Positions 6,924 to 9,307 of a stretch of DNA of 9,307 nucleotides are shown here, piece by piece (the stretch's first letter is position 1; each line of letters opens with the position of its first letter). A program made the translations under genes and the position numbers. This DNA is from Minisyncoccota bacterium (GTDB lineage: Bacteria > Patescibacteria > Paceibacteria > UBA9973): positions 1-9,307 of the forward strand of contig JAQVGE010000031.1 of NCBI GenBank assembly GCA_028696935.1, read 5' to 3'. A model generated the notes under the pieces. That model was given only the letters and a program-made list of their open reading frames with translations, ran no database searches and was not told the DNA's origin.

Positions 6924-7952
6924 CTATGTCCCCCATTCCATTGATATTTCGCATTCCGACGCCTCCGCCTTGATCCCCAGCCGGCGCTTAAGTTCAATCG
7001 CCAGTTCAACGGCATGCCCTCCTCGGGCATTATCAGTGATGACATGCTTTGCGCCCGTGGCTTGCACATACTCAAGCGTCCCCGCAAAATCTGCGTGGTT
7101 CGTCAGCGCAACACTCAGCGAACGGTCTGAATAAAGTAGAACCGGATTTTCGTGATCTGTCCGAAAGGCACTAAGGCTGATCGTCGTCCCGTGAGTGACT
7201 TGTATCGGAAACTGGTCTCCCGTCCCGTAGAATCGAATATACCGGCCGGATTCCACAGCCGCCTTCGCCTCGGGTGACTTGATACACAGGACGTGCCCGA
7301 TGGGACATCCATACTCCCGATATACGTCGATCTCTTTGCACATTCTGGGGCTTGCGATCAAAGCACAGTGCTCCAACTCTGAAAGGACCTGAAGTCCCCG
7401 GTGTACGGTCCCGCGATGCGCTTTCAGGTGAATCGGCCCCTGCTTCAGCTTTTCGATTGCGATACTCAGAAGTTGCTGTTCGGCCTCTTCCTGGGTATAT
7501 GTCCGCACGCTATTTTCCGAGCCATATGTGCTGTCCAATACCAATTCATCCACTTCGATGACCTTGTCCAACGGCCACTGAAAGTCACCCGAATACCCAA
7601 CCCGTCGGCCACCTGCCAACTCAACCGCCACCTGTACGGAACCAAGCATGTGGTTGGATGATTGCAGCATGACTCGCGAAGTGCGAATGGTTCGCCAATC
7701 TCCGAACCCAAGCGCGACAATGTTGTCCCGCACTGATAGATCCGCGTTGAACTCGGCGATTAAAAGTTTCCGCGTGGCCTCAGTCAGATATATATCCTGA
7801 ATCCCCTTGCTAGACTCGAAATTGCTCATATGGTCGATATGAACATGTGTTTGCACCCGGACAGGATAGTCCCGGTGAAATCCATCACATGTCACATCCG
7901 GCCCCAAAAGCACAACGCCGGAGGCCGTCACGCCGATATGACCATCACTCAT
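6924..7952 (-). CDS. Metallo-beta-lactamase-fold nuclease (DNA exonuclease-like)
   Basis: This 342-aa MBL-fold hydrolase resembles the DNA-processing branch (DNA ligase-associated exonuclease / beta-CASP-like proteins). Metal ligands are complete: THVHIDHM (H36, H38, D40, H41), SNHMLGS (H101), YSGDF (D123) and NHADF (H286). DSTYG (140-144) follows the motif-4 strand as in nuclease members, and KAHRG (177-181) lies in the insert region. The HMLGSVQV plus YSGDF pattern is what I associate with the ligase-associated exonuclease family, where it reads H-I-L-GSAQV. No ligase or helicase gene is present here, so this may be a separate branch. The start at 7952 overlaps the upstream gene's stop as ATGA. 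Nuclease activity on DNA is inferred; RNA cleavage is possible. Confidence 0.85.
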   Translation of the reverse strand: MSDGHIGVTASGVVLLGPDVTCDGFHRDYPVRVQTHVHIDHMSNFESSKGIQDIYLTEATRKLLIAEFNADLSVRDNIVALGFGDWRTIRTSRVMLQSSNHMLGSVQVAVELAGGRRVGYSGDFQWPLDKVIEVDELVLDSTYGSENSVRTYTQEEAEQQLLSIAIEKLKQGPIHLKAHRGTVHRGLQVLSELEHCALIASPRMCKEIDVYREYGCPIGHVLCIKSPEAKAAVESGRYIRFYGTGDQFPIQVTHGTTISLSAFRTDHENPVLLYSDRSLSVALTNHADFAGTLEYVQATGAKHVITDNARGGHAVELAIELKRRLGIKAEASECEISMEWGT

Positions 7953-8653
7953 GTTGCCAAAACCCTTTTTACAAGTCCGCGGTTGATGATTGATTCGAAA
8001 TCTTCAGGGCCCTCTTTGAGGCGCGCTGCTCCTTGCTCATCTGTCACGAGTGTAAAGCGTTCGGCACCCAGGCGACCCGCGATTCGAACACTTCCGAATG
8101 CCTCTTTCATTACACCACCGAACAGCGCATCGCGGTCTGCTTGATGCATAGCCGCGAGGGCTCGTTTAATATCAGCGCCAATTACGCCTCCGAGAAAGAC
8201 ATGTTTTCGTGTAACTGAAGACCGCATTCCAAGCACTTCGGCAACACATTGCTTTATATCCCTATTGGAACGGTGACGAATTTGAATGATCTGGCGCACC
8301 TCTTCCTTGCCCATCTGATTGGCCACAATTTCTTGAGCCGCCGCATCCTGTTCTTCCGAATTCAGCTCACCCAGTCTCCAGGCCGCTTCAAAGGACATGG
8401 TTGCGCCCGTCTGTCCCCAGTCAACTATGTGACGAATATTGGGGGTAAGCTTAAGCAACTTCAGAAACCGAGACACCATCGTTGGCCCATTTAAATGAAC
8501 AAACCGAGCACAGTCTGAAGGCGAAGCGCCTGCGCTGATACTCTTATTAAATACCTCCGCAACTTCGACTGGGGAAAGTCGACGTTTTCCGTGATGTGTT
8601 CCCACGGAAAGCAGAAGATCGCGACCTTCTTCGGCAGAGAGGCCAGGGAGCAT
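7949..8653 (-). CDS. ParB/KorB-type HTH protein lacking the ParB CTPase domain
   Basis: This 234-aa protein has residues 24-122 that follow the central DNA-binding region of ParB/KorB proteins: RRLSPVEVAEVFNKSI, then a helix-turn-helix (SPSDCARFVHLNGPTMVSRF) and LLKLTPNIRHIVDWG...MSFEAAWRLGEL. The segment of about 100 residues after it is not recognised. The usual N-terminal ParB domain (GxxRxxA and ENxxR motifs) is absent, so it starts where the HTH part of a ParB would begin. The ATG at 8653 has a GGAG seven bases upstream inside the end of the previous gene, whose stop is only 2 nt away. It overlaps the MBL gene by 4 nt. A role as sequence-specific DNA-binding partner of the upstream ParB-like protein is inferred. 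Confidence 0.75.
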   Translation of the reverse strand: MLPGLSAEEGRDLLLSVGTHHGKRRLSPVEVAEVFNKSISAGASPSDCARFVHLNGPTMVSRFLKLLKLTPNIRHIVDWGQTGATMSFEAAWRLGELNSEEQDAAAQEIVANQMGKEEVRQIIQIRHRSNRDIKQCVAEVLGMRSSVTRKHVFLGGVIGADIKRALAAMHQADRDALFGGVMKEAFGSVRIAGRLGAERFTLVTDEQGAARLKEGPEDFESIINRGLVKRVLAT

Positions 8654-8655
8654 AA

Positions 8656-9192
8656 CTATTCTCCCGCTGAATAACCCTTGCCCGTGAGAGCCTCTTCAAT
8701 CAGCGTGCATGCCGCATCATCCACCGACGTGGCTTCATCCTTGGCATACTGCTTCAGCGACTGGTGGAGGGTGGTTCCAACCGTCACGACAATCTGCGTG
8801 ATTTTATCGCCAGTCTTGGCCGCTTCGATTATCTCGGTTACATCTGCGGTGGGATCATCTTCTCGCCGGCGGACCACGCGGTCCTGCTGGGCCCCGCTCA
8901 TGCCGGCCAACTCCTTGGCCAGAACCACGGCCTCGGCGGCATCAAATTCCCCGGAAACCGATGCGGCATCCTGAGCCCGCAGCGCCACCTTCAAATCGAT
9001 CTCGCTGTTGTCCACCAGCTCCTTCAGCGCTGGTTGTAGCCGATCGTATTTCACATAAAGGGCTACCTTCGGATAAGGCAATCCCGTATCGTCGGCCACG
9101 TCCTTGATCGAGCCATATTTCCGATACAATGCCGTGCAGGCGTCGATCAAGTCCTTTCGGTTCAGGTCCCGCCGCACGAGATTCTCCGTCAC
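8656..9192 (-). CDS. ParB-like protein, part downstream of an in-frame stop, with C-terminal RHH-like domain
   Basis: This 178-residue frame starts at GTG 9192. It opens with TENLVRRDLNRKDL, which is ParB motif 3 (ENLxRxDL), normally internal to the N-terminal CTPase/Srx-fold domain, so this is not a natural protein start. It continues with an HTH (IKDVADDTGLPYPKVALYVKY, about 29-49) and a ParB-like helical region. A C-terminal segment ITQIVVTVGTTLHQSLKQYA...TLIEEAL (131-169) resembles a ribbon-helix-helix domain. The same frame continues upstream to the window edge apart from one TAG (9225-9223). The GTG has no good Shine-Dalgarno, so independent translation is doubtful. Either the gene is a pseudogene or the TAG is read through or is an error. 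It precedes the second ParB-type gene by 2 nt. Confidence 0.65.
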   Translation of the reverse strand: MTENLVRRDLNRKDLIDACTALYRKYGSIKDVADDTGLPYPKVALYVKYDRLQPALKELVDNSEIDLKVALRAQDAASVSGEFDAAEAVVLAKELAGMSGAQQDRVVRRREDDPTADVTEIIEAAKTGDKITQIVVTVGTTLHQSLKQYAKDEATSVDDAACTLIEEALTGKGYSAGE

Positions 9193-9222
9193 GGAAATGA
9201 CTTTGGCCTCGGCCTCATCGAC

Positions 9223-9307
9223 CTAGCGGTCAAGAATGCAGGCAAGAATCGTATCCTTTTTGAGCTGTTTATGGGCAAGATAGCGGCGCTGCCCGGTCAG
9301 GATTTCG
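9223..9307 (-). pseudogene. Upstream fragment of the ParB-like gene, ended by an amber codon
   Basis: From the window edge 27 codons are open and end at TAG (9225-9223). They include EILTGQRRYLAHKQL, which matches ParB motif 2 (GxRRxxA), followed by TILACILDR. After the TAG the same frame continues VDEAEAKVISV and then the ENLVRRDL motif, exactly the order and spacing of a single ParB N-terminal domain. No frameshift is needed; one codon separates the halves. This is therefore one gene interrupted by a nonsense codon. Its true 5' end lies outside the window. Confidence 0.7.

Noticed and set aside
7466..7720. 84-codon minus-strand frame within the MBL gene
   Set aside because: Out-of-frame shadow; the MBL frame keeps the conserved metal-binding residues through this region.
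1..9307. CRISPR arrays, tRNA/rRNA genes, insertion sequences or att repeats
   Set aside because: Reading both strands I saw no regularly spaced repeats, cloverleaf-like sequences, transposase motifs or terminal inverted repeats.

Overview
The window is the core of a bacterial DNA phosphorothioation (Dnd) locus. Five genes on the minus strand, read from high to low coordinates in the order dndB-dndC-dndD-dndE-dndA (6361 down to 144), form one tightly overlapped operon. The protein signatures are clear: DGQHR in DndB, SGGKDS plus a four-cysteine cluster in DndC, SMC/Rad50-type ATPase motifs in DndD, the small DndE family fold, and a PLP lysine plus SACT catalytic cysteine in DndA. Together they should place sulfur on the DNA backbone. 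DndA takes sulfur from cysteine, the Fe-S/ATP enzyme DndC passes it on, DndD and DndE act on the DNA, and DndB represses. Base composition is mixed (about 50-60% GC in most lines I counted, about 40-45% across most of dndC). Good Shine-Dalgarno sequences and GTG starts point to a bacterium, but I cannot name a phylum.

Upstream on the same strand (9307 down to 6642) is a second compact operon of four genes. They are a ParB-like protein whose CTPase/Srx-fold N-terminus is cut by an in-frame TAG, a second ParB-type HTH protein lacking that N-terminal domain, a metallo-beta-lactamase-fold nuclease with all metal ligands present, and a 92-residue protein vaguely like PC4 single-strand DNA binders. 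A 24-codon ORF that may be a gene remnant follows with an ATGA overlap. No DptF/G/H restriction genes are seen here. The ParB/ParB/MBL/small-protein set is the least explained part of the window and could be an accessory or effector module of the Dnd system, or an unrelated neighbour.

The 280-base gap between the operons (6362-6641) holds a strong sigma70-type promoter for dndB whose predicted start point falls on the ATG (leaderless mRNA). An 8-bp perfect inverted repeat with a 10-bp spacer overlaps the -35 box and is a good candidate for a DndB operator. At the left edge, a plus-strand reading frame ends at 114, convergent with dndA. A 7-bp hairpin lies between the two genes and overlaps the dndA stop codon.
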